DNA of 34,717 bases. Source: Flavobacterium sp. Its GTDB lineage: Bacteria > Bacteroidota > Bacteroidia > Flavobacteriales > Flavobacteriaceae. The DNA is taken from positions 1 through 34,717 of the forward strand of contig JAAXJD010000132.1 in NCBI GenBank assembly GCA_012270005.1, in the 5' to 3' direction. A model generated the notes under the pieces. The model was not told the DNA's origin, did not search any database, and was given only the letters and a program-made list of their open reading frames with translations. Below are positions 25,925-33,735 of this stretch, piece after piece. The position numbers and the translations under genes were made by a program. Within the stretch, counting starts at the first letter, position 1. Each line of letters begins with the position of its first letter.

Positions 25925-25946
25925 AAGCCTTTTTTCCCGAAGGCTT
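25925..25946 (-). promoter_or_regulatory. Hairpin between riboswitch aptamer and btuB start, probable expression platform
   Basis: AAGCCTT and AAGGCTT (25925-25931 and 25940-25946) form a 7-bp stem with an 8-base loop, 7 bases before ATG 25917. There is no T tract after it, so it is more likely to act on translation start, or as an alternative pairing partner of the aptamer, than as a terminator. Confidence 0.55.
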
Positions 25947-25959
25947 CATTTTAATTATG

Positions 25960-26148
25960 AGTAAGGCAGGTCTCCTGGCTTGCGTACTGTTGTTTAACCT
26001 TCCCGCACATTGCTGCACAGTGGTTTAAAGCAGATTAACAACAGCCTCCCCTAAGGGATAAGCTTACAGTTGCGGGAACAGCTCAGGCCTTAAACCTGAT
26101 TCCCTTTTAATGCGCCGTTGCCGGTAAGGCAAGGCACAACCTTAAACA
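25960..26148 (-). ncRNA. Cobalamin (adenosylcobalamin) riboswitch
   Basis: Read on the minus strand, the region shows the conserved aptamer parts in order. First comes GGTTGTGCC near 26140, then AAAAGGGAAT, then GCTGTTCCCGCAACTGTAAGC, then CCACTGTGC and GGGAAGG. The B12 box AGCCAGGAGACCTGCC follows at 25980-25965. The end lies about 43 bases before btuB. Binding of adenosylcobalamin would lower btuB-btuG expression. It does not face the plus-strand genes. The start position is approximate. Confidence 0.95.
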
Positions 26149-26152
26149 GTTG

Positions 26153-26160
26153 CAAAGATA
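26153..26160 (-). promoter_or_regulatory. -7 box of the riboswitch-btuB-btuG transcript
   Basis: The minus strand reads TATCTTTG, a full match to TAnnTTTG, ending a few bases before the riboswitch aptamer. No good TTG lies at the usual distance upstream. It is separated by only 26 bases from the box of the opposite promoter. Confidence 0.6.
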
Positions 26161-26166
26161 AACGTT

Positions 26167-26194
26167 TTGTGGTAACTTTTAATTTATAACTTTG
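26167..26194 (+). promoter_or_regulatory. Promoter of the btuF-btuC-btuD genes
   Basis: TTG at 26167-26169 and TAACTTTG at 26187-26194 with 17 bases between them are a full Bacteroidota consensus promoter. The expected transcription start is near 26201, leaving about 12 bases before ATG 26213. This places the start codon at 26213 and excludes the in-frame ATG at 26192, which lies in the box. Confidence 0.75.
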
Positions 26195-26212
26195 CCACAA
26201 TTCAATTTTTTT

Positions 26213-27346
26213 ATGAAAAAGCTGCTCTGCATCGCCATTATTGCAGTTATGGTACTGTTTTCCTGTAAAAAAGACAATAACACTGCCACTGCCACCGCCC
26301 CCGTACAAAACAGCATTAAGTATGCTAACGGGCTTCAACTCTACAAATACAACGGATATAGCATTGTAAAAGTTACACAGCCATGGCCGGGCGCGGTAAA
26401 ACCTTACACCTATGTAATGCGCCAAAAAAACGCAACGTTGCCCGATAGCCTTAAGCAGTACACAGTGGTAAACGTGCCCGTAAAAAAACTGGTTGCAACA
26501 AGCACCACCCACATTCCGTCACTCGAAATGCTGGGGGTAGAAAACACGCTCACCGGATTTGCAGGAACCAAGTATGTTTCGTCTGACAAAACCCGTGCGC
26601 TCATAGATTCGGGAAAAATTAAAGAGGCGGGAGATAACGAAACGCTTAATGCCGAGGTGGTGATAGACCTGGCTCCTGACGCTATTATTGCCTTTGCTGT
26701 AGATGGCACTAATAAAACGCTGGCTACCCTGCAAAATGCGGGGTTAAATGTGCTTTATAACGGCGACTGGACAGAGCAATCCCCCCTGGGAAAGGCAGAA
26801 TGGATAAAATTTTTCGGTGCTTTGTACGGCATGGAAGGAAAATCTGAAAAAATATTCAATGATATCGAAAAAAATTATCATGATGCCCAAAAGCTTGCAA
26901 AACAGGTTACTGCAAAACCTACAGTAATGGGCGGTGCCATGCTTAACGACCAATGGCTGTTACCGCAAGGCGAAAGTTGGGCTGCGCAGTTTTTTAATGA
27001 CGCGGGAGCTTCTTATATTTGGGCTCAGAGTAAAGGAACGGGAAGCCTTAGCCTGCCTTTTGAGCAGGTGCTGGATAAAGCAGCCAATGCCGGTTTTTGG
27101 ATAGGGCCAAGCCAGTTTACTTCATTTAGCGAAATGCGAAGCGCCAACCCGCATTACGCAGAATTTAAACCCTTTAAAACAAAAAAAGTGTACTCTTACA
27201 GTATAAAAAAAGGAAAAACAGGCGGACTGATTTTCTATGAAATGGCTCCTAACCGGCCAGATCTTGTACTGAAAGACCTTATATACATTTTTCATCCTGA
27301 ACTGTTGCCCGGGCACCAGTTACAGTTTTTTGAACAACTAAAATAA
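26213..27346 (+). CDS. btuF: BtuF-type cobalamin substrate-binding lipoprotein
   Basis: A 377-residue lipoprotein. The lipobox is L-F-S-C with C18 followed by K-K-D. It has the plan of helical-backbone metal receptors (type III binding proteins): a first lobe with V-A-T-S-T-T-H-I-P-S-L-E-M-L-G, then E-V-V-I-D-L-A-P-D-A-I-I-A, a connecting helix, and a second lobe with G-Q/E-S-W-A-A-Q-F-F-N-D-A-G-A. This fold serves cobalamin, haem and siderophores alike. Genomic context (permease and ATPase immediately downstream, btuB-btuG and a B12 riboswitch divergent) points to cobalamin. An iron-chelate ligand is the alternative. ATG 26213 is supported by the promoter position and the signal peptide. Confidence 0.85.
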   Translation: MKKLLCIAIIAVMVLFSCKKDNNTATATAPVQNSIKYANGLQLYKYNGYSIVKVTQPWPGAVKPYTYVMRQKNATLPDSLKQYTVVNVPVKKLVATSTTHIPSLEMLGVENTLTGFAGTKYVSSDKTRALIDSGKIKEAGDNETLNAEVVIDLAPDAIIAFAVDGTNKTLATLQNAGLNVLYNGDWTEQSPLGKAEWIKFFGALYGMEGKSEKIFNDIEKNYHDAQKLAKQVTAKPTVMGGAMLNDQWLLPQGESWAAQFFNDAGASYIWAQSKGTGSLSLPFEQVLDKAANAGFWIGPSQFTSFSEMRSANPHYAEFKPFKTKKVYSYSIKKGKTGGLIFYEMAPNRPDLVLKDLIYIFHPELLPGHQLQFFEQLK

Positions 27347-27362
27347 GCAACTTGCAACCATC

Positions 27363-28397
27363 ATGGCCGATCTTCGCCGGAATAGTATTTTATTTTTTAT
27401 CATGGCCCTGGGTGTGCTTGGGCTCTTTTTAGCCAATGTAAGCCTGGGCAGTATAAAGATTCCGTTTAGCGAAGTTATAAAACCCTTTATAGGCGAATAT
27501 GCCTCAAGGCCGTCATGGGATTATATCATTACCAATTACAGATTACCCAAAGCCATTGTGGCTTTACTTGCAGGCATAGCCCTATCGGTAAGTGGATTGC
27601 TTATGCAAACCCTTTTCAGAAATCCTCTTGCCGGGCCCGATGTTTTAGGGCTTAGCAGTGGTGCCAGCCTTGGTGTGGCACTGGTTATTATGGGATCTGG
27701 TTTACTGCCCGCCGCGCTTGGTTTGTATTTAACTTCAGAATACGGGTTGGTGCTGGCGTCTGTATCTGGCACATTTGTAGTACTACTACTGGTGCTTGGC
27801 GTGGCACAACGCCTGCGCGACACCATGTCTATACTCATTACGGGGATTATGTTTTGTAGCTTTACCGGTGCTATTGTGGGCGTGCTAAGCTACTTTAGCC
27901 CAGCCGAGCAACTAAAAAAATATACATTTTGGGCATTGGGCAGTTTAGGTAATCTTCCATGGCAGTCTGTAGGTATACTTGCGCTACTAACATTAATAGG
28001 TATTATAATGGGTATTGCCTGTATAAAACCTCTGGATGCACTGCTTATGGGCGAACGCTATGCGGCAAGCATGGGCATAAACATAAAAAGATCAAGACTA
28101 CTTATTATACTAGCCACAAGTCTTTTAACGGGATGTGTAACTGCTTTTGCAGGGCCTATTTCGTTTGTGGGGCTTATAGTACCGCACATAGCACGGCTAC
28201 TGTTTAGAGCCAGTAACCATCGTGTGCTGTTTTTTGCCACGCTGCTTACAGGCGCCATACTCATGCTGGCGTGCGATATACTTACACAACTACCGGGAAC
28301 CGATGTAGTGTTACCTATTAACGGCATTACCTCTATTGTAGGGGCACCGGTAGTGATAGCGCTGTTAATAAAGAACAAGAAAGGGAGCTTCAGATGA
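27363..28397 (+). CDS. btuC: BtuC-type ABC transporter permease (FecCD family)
   Basis: A 344-residue polytopic protein with about ten hydrophobic helices, matching the FecCD/BtuC permease family. Family motifs include R-L-P-K-A-I-V-A-L-L-A-G-I-A-L near the start, L-F-R-N-P-L-A-G-P-D-V-L-G, a G-A-S-L-G-V-A segment, and G-P-I-S-F-V-G-L-I-V-P-H-I-A-R-L in the last third. It lies 16 bases after btuF and overlaps btuD by 4 bases (ATGA). It would move B12 from the periplasm through the inner membrane. Confidence 0.92.
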   Translation: MADLRRNSILFFIMALGVLGLFLANVSLGSIKIPFSEVIKPFIGEYASRPSWDYIITNYRLPKAIVALLAGIALSVSGLLMQTLFRNPLAGPDVLGLSSGASLGVALVIMGSGLLPAALGLYLTSEYGLVLASVSGTFVVLLLVLGVAQRLRDTMSILITGIMFCSFTGAIVGVLSYFSPAEQLKKYTFWALGSLGNLPWQSVGILALLTLIGIIMGIACIKPLDALLMGERYAASMGINIKRSRLLIILATSLLTGCVTAFAGPISFVGLIVPHIARLLFRASNHRVLFFATLLTGAILMLACDILTQLPGTDVVLPINGITSIVGAPVVIALLIKNKKGSFR

Positions 28398-29176
28398 AAA
28401 GCAGGAAGGTAATTTTGCACGCCGACAATATAACCATAGGCTACAGCGACAAGCGCGGCAATATAGTAGCCGAAGGTGTAAAACTAACGCTGAGAAAAGG
28501 CACTTTTACTACCCTGATAGGGGCTAACGGCATAGGAAAAAGCACCCTGCTGCGTACCCTTAGCGGGCTGCAGGAACCCCTGTCCGGAGATGTACTGCTA
28601 AAAGGACAACCGCTTTTTAATTACAGCCCTAACCAGCTGGCGCAGGAATTGTCTTTAGTACTTACAGAAACCCTGCCGAATGGAAACCTTACCGTTTACG
28701 AGCTGGTGGCACTGGGCAGGCAGCCCTACACTAACTGGATAGGCAGCCTTAACGAATATGATAATGCATTGATAAAGAAATCACTGCGCCTTACAGATAC
28801 TACACACTTATCGCACAAAAAAATAAACGAAATAAGCGATGGGCAACTTCAAAATGTGCTTATAGCAAGAACATTAGCGCAGGACACGTCGCTTATTATA
28901 TTAGATGAGCCCACTACCCACCTTGATTTACCGCACAAAATAGCTTTGCTACGGCTGTTAAAAAACCTGGCTAAAAAGCAGGATAAGTCAATACTGTACT
29001 CTACGCATGACCTTGACCTGGCGTTACAAATGAGCGAGGAAATTGTGGTAATGAAAAAAGGCCACCTTGAGCAAGGCAGCCTTGTGGAGCTAAATGAACG
29101 CGACAGTTTATCTGATTTATTTGATGATGAAAATATTTTTTACGACAAGCAAAACAGTCGTTTCATATACAGATAA
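28394..29176 (+). CDS. btuD: BtuD-type ABC transporter ATPase
   Basis: A 260-residue ABC ATPase. Walker A is G-A-N-G-I-G-K-S-T at 43-51, the signature motif I-S-D-G-Q at 147-151, Walker B L-I-I-L-D-E at 167-172, the D-loop T-H-L-D at 175-178, and the H-loop His at 205. The signature has Asp instead of the second-position Gly, as in several siderophore and B12 ATPases of Bacteroidota. It pairs with the overlapping btuC gene. The last part is an acidic tail. No terminator is obvious in the following 146 bases. Confidence 0.92.
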   Translation: MKSRKVILHADNITIGYSDKRGNIVAEGVKLTLRKGTFTTLIGANGIGKSTLLRTLSGLQEPLSGDVLLKGQPLFNYSPNQLAQELSLVLTETLPNGNLTVYELVALGRQPYTNWIGSLNEYDNALIKKSLRLTDTTHLSHKKINEISDGQLQNVLIARTLAQDTSLIILDEPTTHLDLPHKIALLRLLKNLAKKQDKSILYSTHDLDLALQMSEEIVVMKKGHLEQGSLVELNERDSLSDLFDDENIFYDKQNSRFIYR

Positions 29177-29291
29177 TCAAATGTAAGGACACCATACCTA
29201 CTGAAAAATACCCACTAATGAGGATTTTAATAAAACTTTGGGGAGAGTATAACATAACCTAAACACTGTTACTACTCCATGTGTTGTAATT

Positions 29292-29319
29292 TTATGATAT
29301 TCATTATAAACTATCATAA
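29292..29319. promoter_or_regulatory. Inverted repeat before the small-protein genes
   Basis: TTATGATA (29292-29299) and TATCATAA (29312-29319) are perfect inverted copies, ending 3 bases before ATG 29323. They could be an operator or an RNA hairpin that hides the start codon. No clear TAnnTTTG box is seen in this 146-base gap. Confidence 0.35.
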
Positions 29320-29322
29320 GAC

Positions 29323-29583
29323 ATGGACAACCAATTTAAATTTAACTACCCTGGTGATAAGCAACAGCTTATTTTTAAGATAAAGAATGCCATAGGAAAC
29401 AAAGGCAGCCTTATAGGCAATGAGCAACAAGGTAACTTTAAAGGCAGCACGCCAATAGGTAGTTTTGAAGGCGATTATGCAATTAACGGTAACGATATTG
29501 TTGTTACCATCCATAAAAAACCGTTCCTGGTTTCTAACAGCCGTATTCGCGACGAGTTTGAGAAAGCCCTTAAAAACGCTTAG
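29323..29583 (+). CDS. Small soluble protein, resembles PHA-granule-system (PHA_gran_rgn) proteins
   Basis: An 86-residue cytoplasmic protein. Alternating strands G-S-F-E-G-D-Y-A-I-N-G-N-D-I-V-V-T-I-H-K-K-P-F-L-V followed by a helix I-R-D-E-F-E-K-A-L resemble the C-terminal half of the putative polyhydroxyalkanoic acid system protein family. The similarity is by pattern only. There is no phasin or PHA synthase in the window. It starts a run of four small same-strand genes and is 2 bases from the next. Confidence 0.5.
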   Translation: MDNQFKFNYPGDKQQLIFKIKNAIGNKGSLIGNEQQGNFKGSTPIGSFEGDYAINGNDIVVTIHKKPFLVSNSRIRDEFEKALKNA

Positions 29584-29585
29584 CC

Positions 29586-30086
29586 ATGAAACTATTAGCC
29601 CTTTGCCTGCTTATGAGTTTTAGCGCACTGTGCCAGCCGAGCGCCACAGTAACATCGGGGCGGGTTAATACCGCCAGTGGTACACTACCCGGTATAGAAA
29701 GTAAAAAACTTATAGACCTCACCAAATCCTGGATTACAGAAGTACAGCGCAGTGGAGGGCAGTTTGAAATCAGTAACGTTTCAGATGGCAGTTTTACGCT
29801 ATCCGGCTATAAGAAAAATGCGTTTTATTACCGTGACCGTGGCGAAACCCATTGGCAGGATGCCAAACTGGTTTTTAATGTAAGCTATACGGCTAACGCA
29901 ATAGAAATAAAACCTACAGTGCCCGAAATATACAACCCCGGGGGTACCCCAATAACCTATACCTTACCCGATTACTTTTATGACGGTAAACTTAAAGAGG
30001 GGTACGACGGATTAATTCCTTCACTGGAAAAAAGCATTAACAGCGTTATTACCAGCTACTACAATTTTATAGTTAACTACAACTAA
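29586..30086 (+). CDS. Secreted protein, possibly DUF4468-like
   Basis: A 166-residue protein with a signal peptide (about 1-17, ending A-L-C-Q). The central part has L-I-D-L-T-K-S-W-I-T-E-V as a helix, then strands S-D-G-S-F-T-L-S-G-Y and K-L-V-F-N-V-S-Y-T-A-N-A-I-E-I-K. This order (helix with a W, then G-S-x-x-x-S-G, then a strand) is like the DUF4468 domain of Bacteroidota secreted proteins. It is translationally linked to the gene before it and lies 11 bases before the next. Function is unknown. The DUF4468 reading is weak. Confidence 0.5.
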   Translation: MKLLALCLLMSFSALCQPSATVTSGRVNTASGTLPGIESKKLIDLTKSWITEVQRSGGQFEISNVSDGSFTLSGYKKNAFYYRDRGETHWQDAKLVFNVSYTANAIEIKPTVPEIYNPGGTPITYTLPDYFYDGKLKEGYDGLIPSLEKSINSVITSYYNFIVNYN

Positions 30087-30097
30087 AACCAAGCATT

Positions 30098-30469
30098 ATG
30101 AGTAACGAACAACCTAATAAAGATAAAAAGGTAAATAACAGCCAAAAGGACGGATCTCTGAACGAGGGCTTTAGCGGCGAAAACCTTCCAAAAAACTACA
30201 ACCCTGCCAGGGCGAAACTAACAACTGAAATTGAAACCGATACGGAAGGCAACACCGAAGCGGTAAAGCGCAACCGCGACCCTGAAGAAAAACAGGCTGC
30301 TGCGGTAAACAGTACTTCGGGCTACACAAATGAAGATGGAAATACCGTAAAGAAAAGCCGCGGTACGAGCACAGATAGGGAGGACGAAAAAACGGCGGAA
30401 AACCGGGATTTTAACAGCGATGTTGATGGAAAAAGGCAGGTTGAGACAAAGAAACCGACTGAAAAATAA
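30098..30469 (+). CDS. Highly charged, disordered low-complexity protein
   Basis: A 123-residue protein made mostly of K, E, D, N, T, S and R with almost no hydrophobic residues, so it is very likely unstructured (hydrophilin-like). There is no signal peptide or membrane segment. Such proteins in bacteria are often linked to dehydration or stress, but nothing here proves it. It lies 11 bases after the secreted protein and probably shares its transcript. I recognise no family. Confidence 0.55.
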   Translation: MSNEQPNKDKKVNNSQKDGSLNEGFSGENLPKNYNPARAKLTTEIETDTEGNTEAVKRNRDPEEKQAAAVNSTSGYTNEDGNTVKKSRGTSTDREDEKTAENRDFNSDVDGKRQVETKKPTEK

Positions 30470-30539
30470 ATTTTAACACCTTTTTGCCGCACCTTGTAAG
30501 ATAGGTATTTCAAAAGTAGTGTTAATCTGTTTTCAATGG

Positions 30540-30547
30540 TAGATTTG
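30540..30547 (+). promoter_or_regulatory. -7 box of the 63-residue protein gene
   Basis: TAGATTTG matches TAnnTTTG, 60 bases before ATG 30607. The upstream TTG is absent or weak. A leader of about 54 bases would result. Confidence 0.4.
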
Positions 30548-30606
30548 ATGATGTAAATTAGCATAACTATTTGATTACAAAACAAAACCATTTAAATACT
30601 TATCTC

Positions 30607-30798
30607 ATGGAACGTCCGGTAAATATATTAAGTAAAAACAACAGCAGGCTTAACAGTGCTGCTGCGATACAAAGGAGCAACCCTCTTTTTGACAACTCAC
30701 TGCGAAGCATGTCTGCCGGTGATTACATCAACATCCACCAGAAACAACATACCCGGGTTACAGGCCGTTTTAACTGGTTGGCACCCGAAGAAGATTAA
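30607..30798 (+). CDS. Small basic protein, unknown
   Basis: A 63-residue protein from ATG 30607 (an in-frame ATG at 30571 would add 12 residues and lies nearer the -7 box, so it is less likely). It is Asn- and Ser-rich with a short C-terminal F-N-W-L-A-P-E-E-D motif. No membrane segment or signal peptide is seen. I recognise no family. It ends before a strong terminator, so it is the last gene of this plus-strand block. Confidence 0.45.
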   Translation: MERPVNILSKNNSRLNSAAAIQRSNPLFDNSLRSMSAGDYINIHQKQHTRVTGRFNWLAPEED

Positions 30799-30820
30799 AG
30801 TACACAAATTTTTTCATGAA

Positions 30821-30854
30821 AAGGCGGAACCTTACCTTACGGTGGTTCCGCCTT
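30821..30854. terminator. Bidirectional terminator between convergent genes
   Basis: AAGGCGGAACC (30821-30831) and GGTTCCGCCTT (30844-30854) make a perfect 11-bp stem with a 12-base loop. Each strand leaves the stem into a T-rich stretch, better on the minus strand. It serves both the small plus-strand gene ending at 30798 and the TonB receptor gene ending at 30862. Confidence 0.85.
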
Positions 30855-30861
30855 TGTCGTT

Positions 30862-33015
30862 TTAAAGATTTTCGAGCTGGTTTATTTTTTTGTTGTTGCT
30901 TATCGTCCAGAAAAAGCCCACAAAAAAGAACCTGCTTGCGGGCTGTGTAATTGCCTGGCGGGCATAGACTCCGTTAGCATCGGGATTATTAGCATAGGTA
31001 TACCCAAACACGTTATCTGAACCCAAAACGTTTGATGCAGAAAAGTAGAGTATTTTTTGCTGGCTAAGCAAATATGCCCAACTTATACTAAGGTTGTTAT
31101 AGCTTTTAGTATGCCCATTCATAAATACAGTGTGGTTAGGATCATCATACGGGCGGCCGCTGTTATAGCTATGCGTAACCCCCAGCTGAGAACGAAGGTC
31201 GCTAATCCAGTACTTGGTTACTATACTAAAATTATGTTTGGCTATAAATGAAGGCGTAACGGATGCGCTGTAATTTTTATAATCGCGCTCACTGTCTATG
31301 TATGAATACGAAATCCAGTAATCAAGGTTTTTAATGGTTTTGCTATCGCGGTAAAAAAGATCTATACCCTTGGCAAAACCATATCCGTTATTATTGTAAA
31401 CGCTGTTGTACTGCGCTGTAGGTGTATTGTACTTTACAAGGCTATGATAATCTTTATAGTACGCCTCTGCCCTAAAGGTTTTGCCTTCGTTATTATACAT
31501 GTAGTTAAAAATGTAATGGCTGGTACGCTCATAATTAAAATCAGTATGGTACTTCAGGTAATCTTGCCTTGGCGTTTGATGAAAATCGCCATACGCCAGC
31601 GAAAACTGACCCGTTTTCCCGGCTTTGTACGCTAATGCTGCCCTGGGTTCTGCTACAAACTGGCCTATTACGCTGCTGTAAGTAGCCCTTGCACCTGCTT
31701 TTAGTGCAAAGCTTTTAGAGAATATAACATCGGTTTCGGCATAGGCAGCTGTAATCCCATTGTTATAACCGCTTGTAAAATCAGTAACTGCCGGTTGGTT
31801 GTAATTTTCAGTAAAATCGGTTACAAAATGATCGGCACCAAATGATAGCTTTACCCTGCTGCTGAACCCCTTTGTAAGTTTTACCTTAAGGTGCGCGCTA
31901 TTTTCGGTATTGGTAACCCTATCGGCATTAAATCGTATATTGTTGTTACTGTAGCCATACCCTACCCCGCTTTGCAGCGTCCATTGTGTACCAAACTGCG
32001 CCTTATATGATGTATTTACATACAGGTTATTGTTTGTTATAGCAGTGCGTATAGGAGCGGTATAGTTAACATCATTCTGGTCCAGGCTAAAGTCGGCGCG
32101 GTCAAAAGCTGCATAAAACTTCAGCATGCCATTTTGGGTTTTATAGCGGTATACCGTTTCGCCAGAAGTACTTTCGTACGGCTTAATCCATTTTACATTT
32201 TGTGGTACCACCCACTGATACGGCGCCAGGTTGATATAAGAAAGGTTAAGGCTTACTGAACTACGCTCCCACTTTTTTGTGTGGCCAAGACCTCCGCCTA
32301 CAGTCATTACAGAAACATCGGTTCGGTTTTGATCGGGTTTCTCTATAGTATTAAGCAGCATCTCGATCGACAGCGCTTCGAGAAATTCTTCAGAGTCGCA
32401 ACCGGTTCTTAAATTCATCCCCTTAACCAAAAACGGAGAAAAGCTCCCCCGAGTGGGCAGGTTATTTGCCGTGGCTCCGTAAGGCTGTGCCACACGTATC
32501 CCGTCTACAAAAGTTTGTGTTTCATCGCTTTCGCCACCACGTACAAAAAGGCGCCCGCTTTCGCCTACGGTTTGCGTGCCCGGTAGCGTTTGCAGCGCAG
32601 CAATAATATTACCGGCTGAGCCTGCGGTAGTAACAATATCCAGCGGCTTTAGCGCGGTAACTTTTGTGTTATCGCCAGCACTAAACGTACCTGCAGATAT
32701 TACCACGGTATCCAGGGTGTTTACGCTTTCGCGAAGTTTATATGCCTGTGGCTTGTAACTTTCTATTATAATGGTTTGTTTAAAATCATCAAAACCTAAA
32801 GAGGTAATTACCAATACCTGTGTGCCGGCAGCATCTGTAGTAAAGGTAAAATTTCCGTTTTCATCGGTAGTTGCCCCGTCATACGTGCCTTCTATATAAA
32901 CGTTTGCTGCAATGGCGGGATGGCCTTTAGCATCGGTCACCGAACCTGATATTGCAGTCTGCGCGTGTAACAATGCTGAAAAAAATAAAATTAAAAGGGT
33001 AATTGCCTGTTTCAT
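30862..33015 (-). CDS. TonB-dependent receptor with carboxypeptidase-D-like N-terminal domain
   Basis: A 717-residue protein from ATG 33015 (an upstream GTG at 33045 would precede the signal peptide and is less likely). Signal peptide about 1-19 (ending L-L-H-A-Q). Then a carboxypeptidase-D regulatory-like domain (about 22-95, I-S-G-S-V-T-D-A-K-G). TonB-box-like L-D-T-V-V-I-S-A follows near 100. The plug has V-R-G-G-E-S-D-E-T-Q-T-F-V-D-G-I. The barrel ends with a hydrophobic strand and a short polar tail. It is smaller than SusC and has no SusD neighbour, so a metal chelate or other small ligand is more likely than a glycan. The plug segment at 32353-32418 deviates from the family (see findings). 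Transcription ends at the shared hairpin downstream. Confidence 0.9.
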   Translation of the reverse strand: MKQAITLLILFFSALLHAQTAISGSVTDAKGHPAIAANVYIEGTYDGATTDENGNFTFTTDAAGTQVLVITSLGFDDFKQTIIIESYKPQAYKLRESVNTLDTVVISAGTFSAGDNTKVTALKPLDIVTTAGSAGNIIAALQTLPGTQTVGESGRLFVRGGESDETQTFVDGIRVAQPYGATANNLPTRGSFSPFLVKGMNLRTGCDSEEFLEALSIEMLLNTIEKPDQNRTDVSVMTVGGGLGHTKKWERSSVSLNLSYINLAPYQWVVPQNVKWIKPYESTSGETVYRYKTQNGMLKFYAAFDRADFSLDQNDVNYTAPIRTAITNNNLYVNTSYKAQFGTQWTLQSGVGYGYSNNNIRFNADRVTNTENSAHLKVKLTKGFSSRVKLSFGADHFVTDFTENYNQPAVTDFTSGYNNGITAAYAETDVIFSKSFALKAGARATYSSVIGQFVAEPRAALAYKAGKTGQFSLAYGDFHQTPRQDYLKYHTDFNYERTSHYIFNYMYNNEGKTFRAEAYYKDYHSLVKYNTPTAQYNSVYNNNGYGFAKGIDLFYRDSKTIKNLDYWISYSYIDSERDYKNYSASVTPSFIAKHNFSIVTKYWISDLRSQLGVTHSYNSGRPYDDPNHTVFMNGHTKSYNNLSISWAYLLSQQKILYFSASNVLGSDNVFGYTYANNPDANGVYARQAITQPASRFFFVGFFWTISNNKKINQLENL

Positions 33016-33185
33016 GGTGTTTGTTTTGATGCAGCAAAGATGCACCGCTTACGGCTAATGTAATAAAAAAGCTTACCCAACTGTAAAACCACGCTGACGA
33101 ACTGTAAAAACATGATATTAGAGGTACAACGAAAACGTTTTAAGATTTTTTTAATACATTAGCAGCGTCTAAAACGTATACTTTT

Positions 33186-33572
33186 ATGAAGCTACGTAGC
33201 CTGTGTGTGGCCTTTAGTGCCGTCATAGCTTTATCGTGCAGCGATGATACCGAAAATCATTCGCTAAACGGCAGCTGGTACCTTACTAATACCACTGCCA
33301 CAGATGGGTCTACGCTTAGTTACACCAAAGGCGATGTTACATGGACGTTTAATGAAAATGCCAGTACCATTACCGTAAAAAACAGGGTTATAGCACTGGT
33401 GCCAAACAGTAACCCTGTGGACATTGCAAGCGGGGATTACTCTTATTCTCTAAAAAGGCAAGATAACCTTACGTACCTTTATATAGACAATAAAGCGGTA
33501 GGCGCGCTGGCTAATACGGCAGACAACCTGGTGATAACTAACGACAGTACTACTATGATTTTCCGCAAATAA
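33186..33572 (+). CDS. Small lipoprotein, lipocalin-like
   Basis: A 128-residue lipoprotein. The lipobox is A-L-S-C with C18 followed by S-D-D. The mature part begins L-N-G-S-W-Y-L-T, the G-x-W entry of lipocalin-like folds in Bacteroidota, followed by alternating strands W-T-F-N-E-N, T-I-T-V-K-N and a closing D-S-T-T-M-I-F-R-K. It is probably anchored in the outer membrane facing the periplasm. The ligand is unknown. It is divergent from the TonB receptor with 170 bases between them, which may or may not reflect a functional link. Confidence 0.75.
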   Translation: MKLRSLCVAFSAVIALSCSDDTENHSLNGSWYLTNTTATDGSTLSYTKGDVTWTFNENASTITVKNRVIALVPNSNPVDIASGDYSYSLKRQDNLTYLYIDNKAVGALANTADNLVITNDSTTMIFRK

Positions 33573-33577
33573 ATTAC

Positions 33578-33585
33578 TACCTTTG
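33578..33585 (+). promoter_or_regulatory. -7 box before the small ORF and the barrel-protein gene
   Basis: TACCTTTG matches TAnnTTTG and is followed by CACCG, a frequent context after this box in flavobacteria. No TTG is found 17-23 bases upstream. Transcription from here would have a 145-base leader before ATG 33736, containing the 20-codon ORF at 33618. Confidence 0.5.
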
Positions 33586-33617
33586 CACCGTAATTATCGC
33601 TTACAAACCAACCAAGA

Positions 33618-33680
33618 ATGAAACCAACATCCCGCAAAAACAAGCCTACTACGCTATTATATTCTATTATTACGGCATAG
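33618..33680 (+). CDS. Possible 20-residue ORF in the leader of the barrel-protein gene
   Basis: An ATG at 33618 opens 20 codons to TAG 33678-33680, coding for a basic start (K-P-T-S-R-K-N-K-P) and a hydrophobic end (L-L-Y-S-I-I-T-A). It sits 30 bases downstream of a good -7 box and 55 bases before the barrel-protein gene. It could be a leader peptide acting on the next gene or a chance frame. No attenuator hairpin is seen. Confidence 0.3.
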   Translation: MKPTSRKNKPTTLLYSIITA

Positions 33681-33735
33681 CGTATTTATTGCAGTTGCTT
33701 AAAATTTCCAACAAACAACAAAATCAATTTACATA

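Noticed and set aside
25960..26148. Riboswitch acting on the plus-strand btuF genes
   Set aside because: All conserved aptamer parts read in order only on the minus strand, and the plus-strand promoter lies beyond the aptamer.
26192..26212. Upstream ATG of the btuF-type gene at 26192
   Set aside because: It lies inside the TAACTTTG box and adds residues before a good signal peptide, so ATG 26213 is used.
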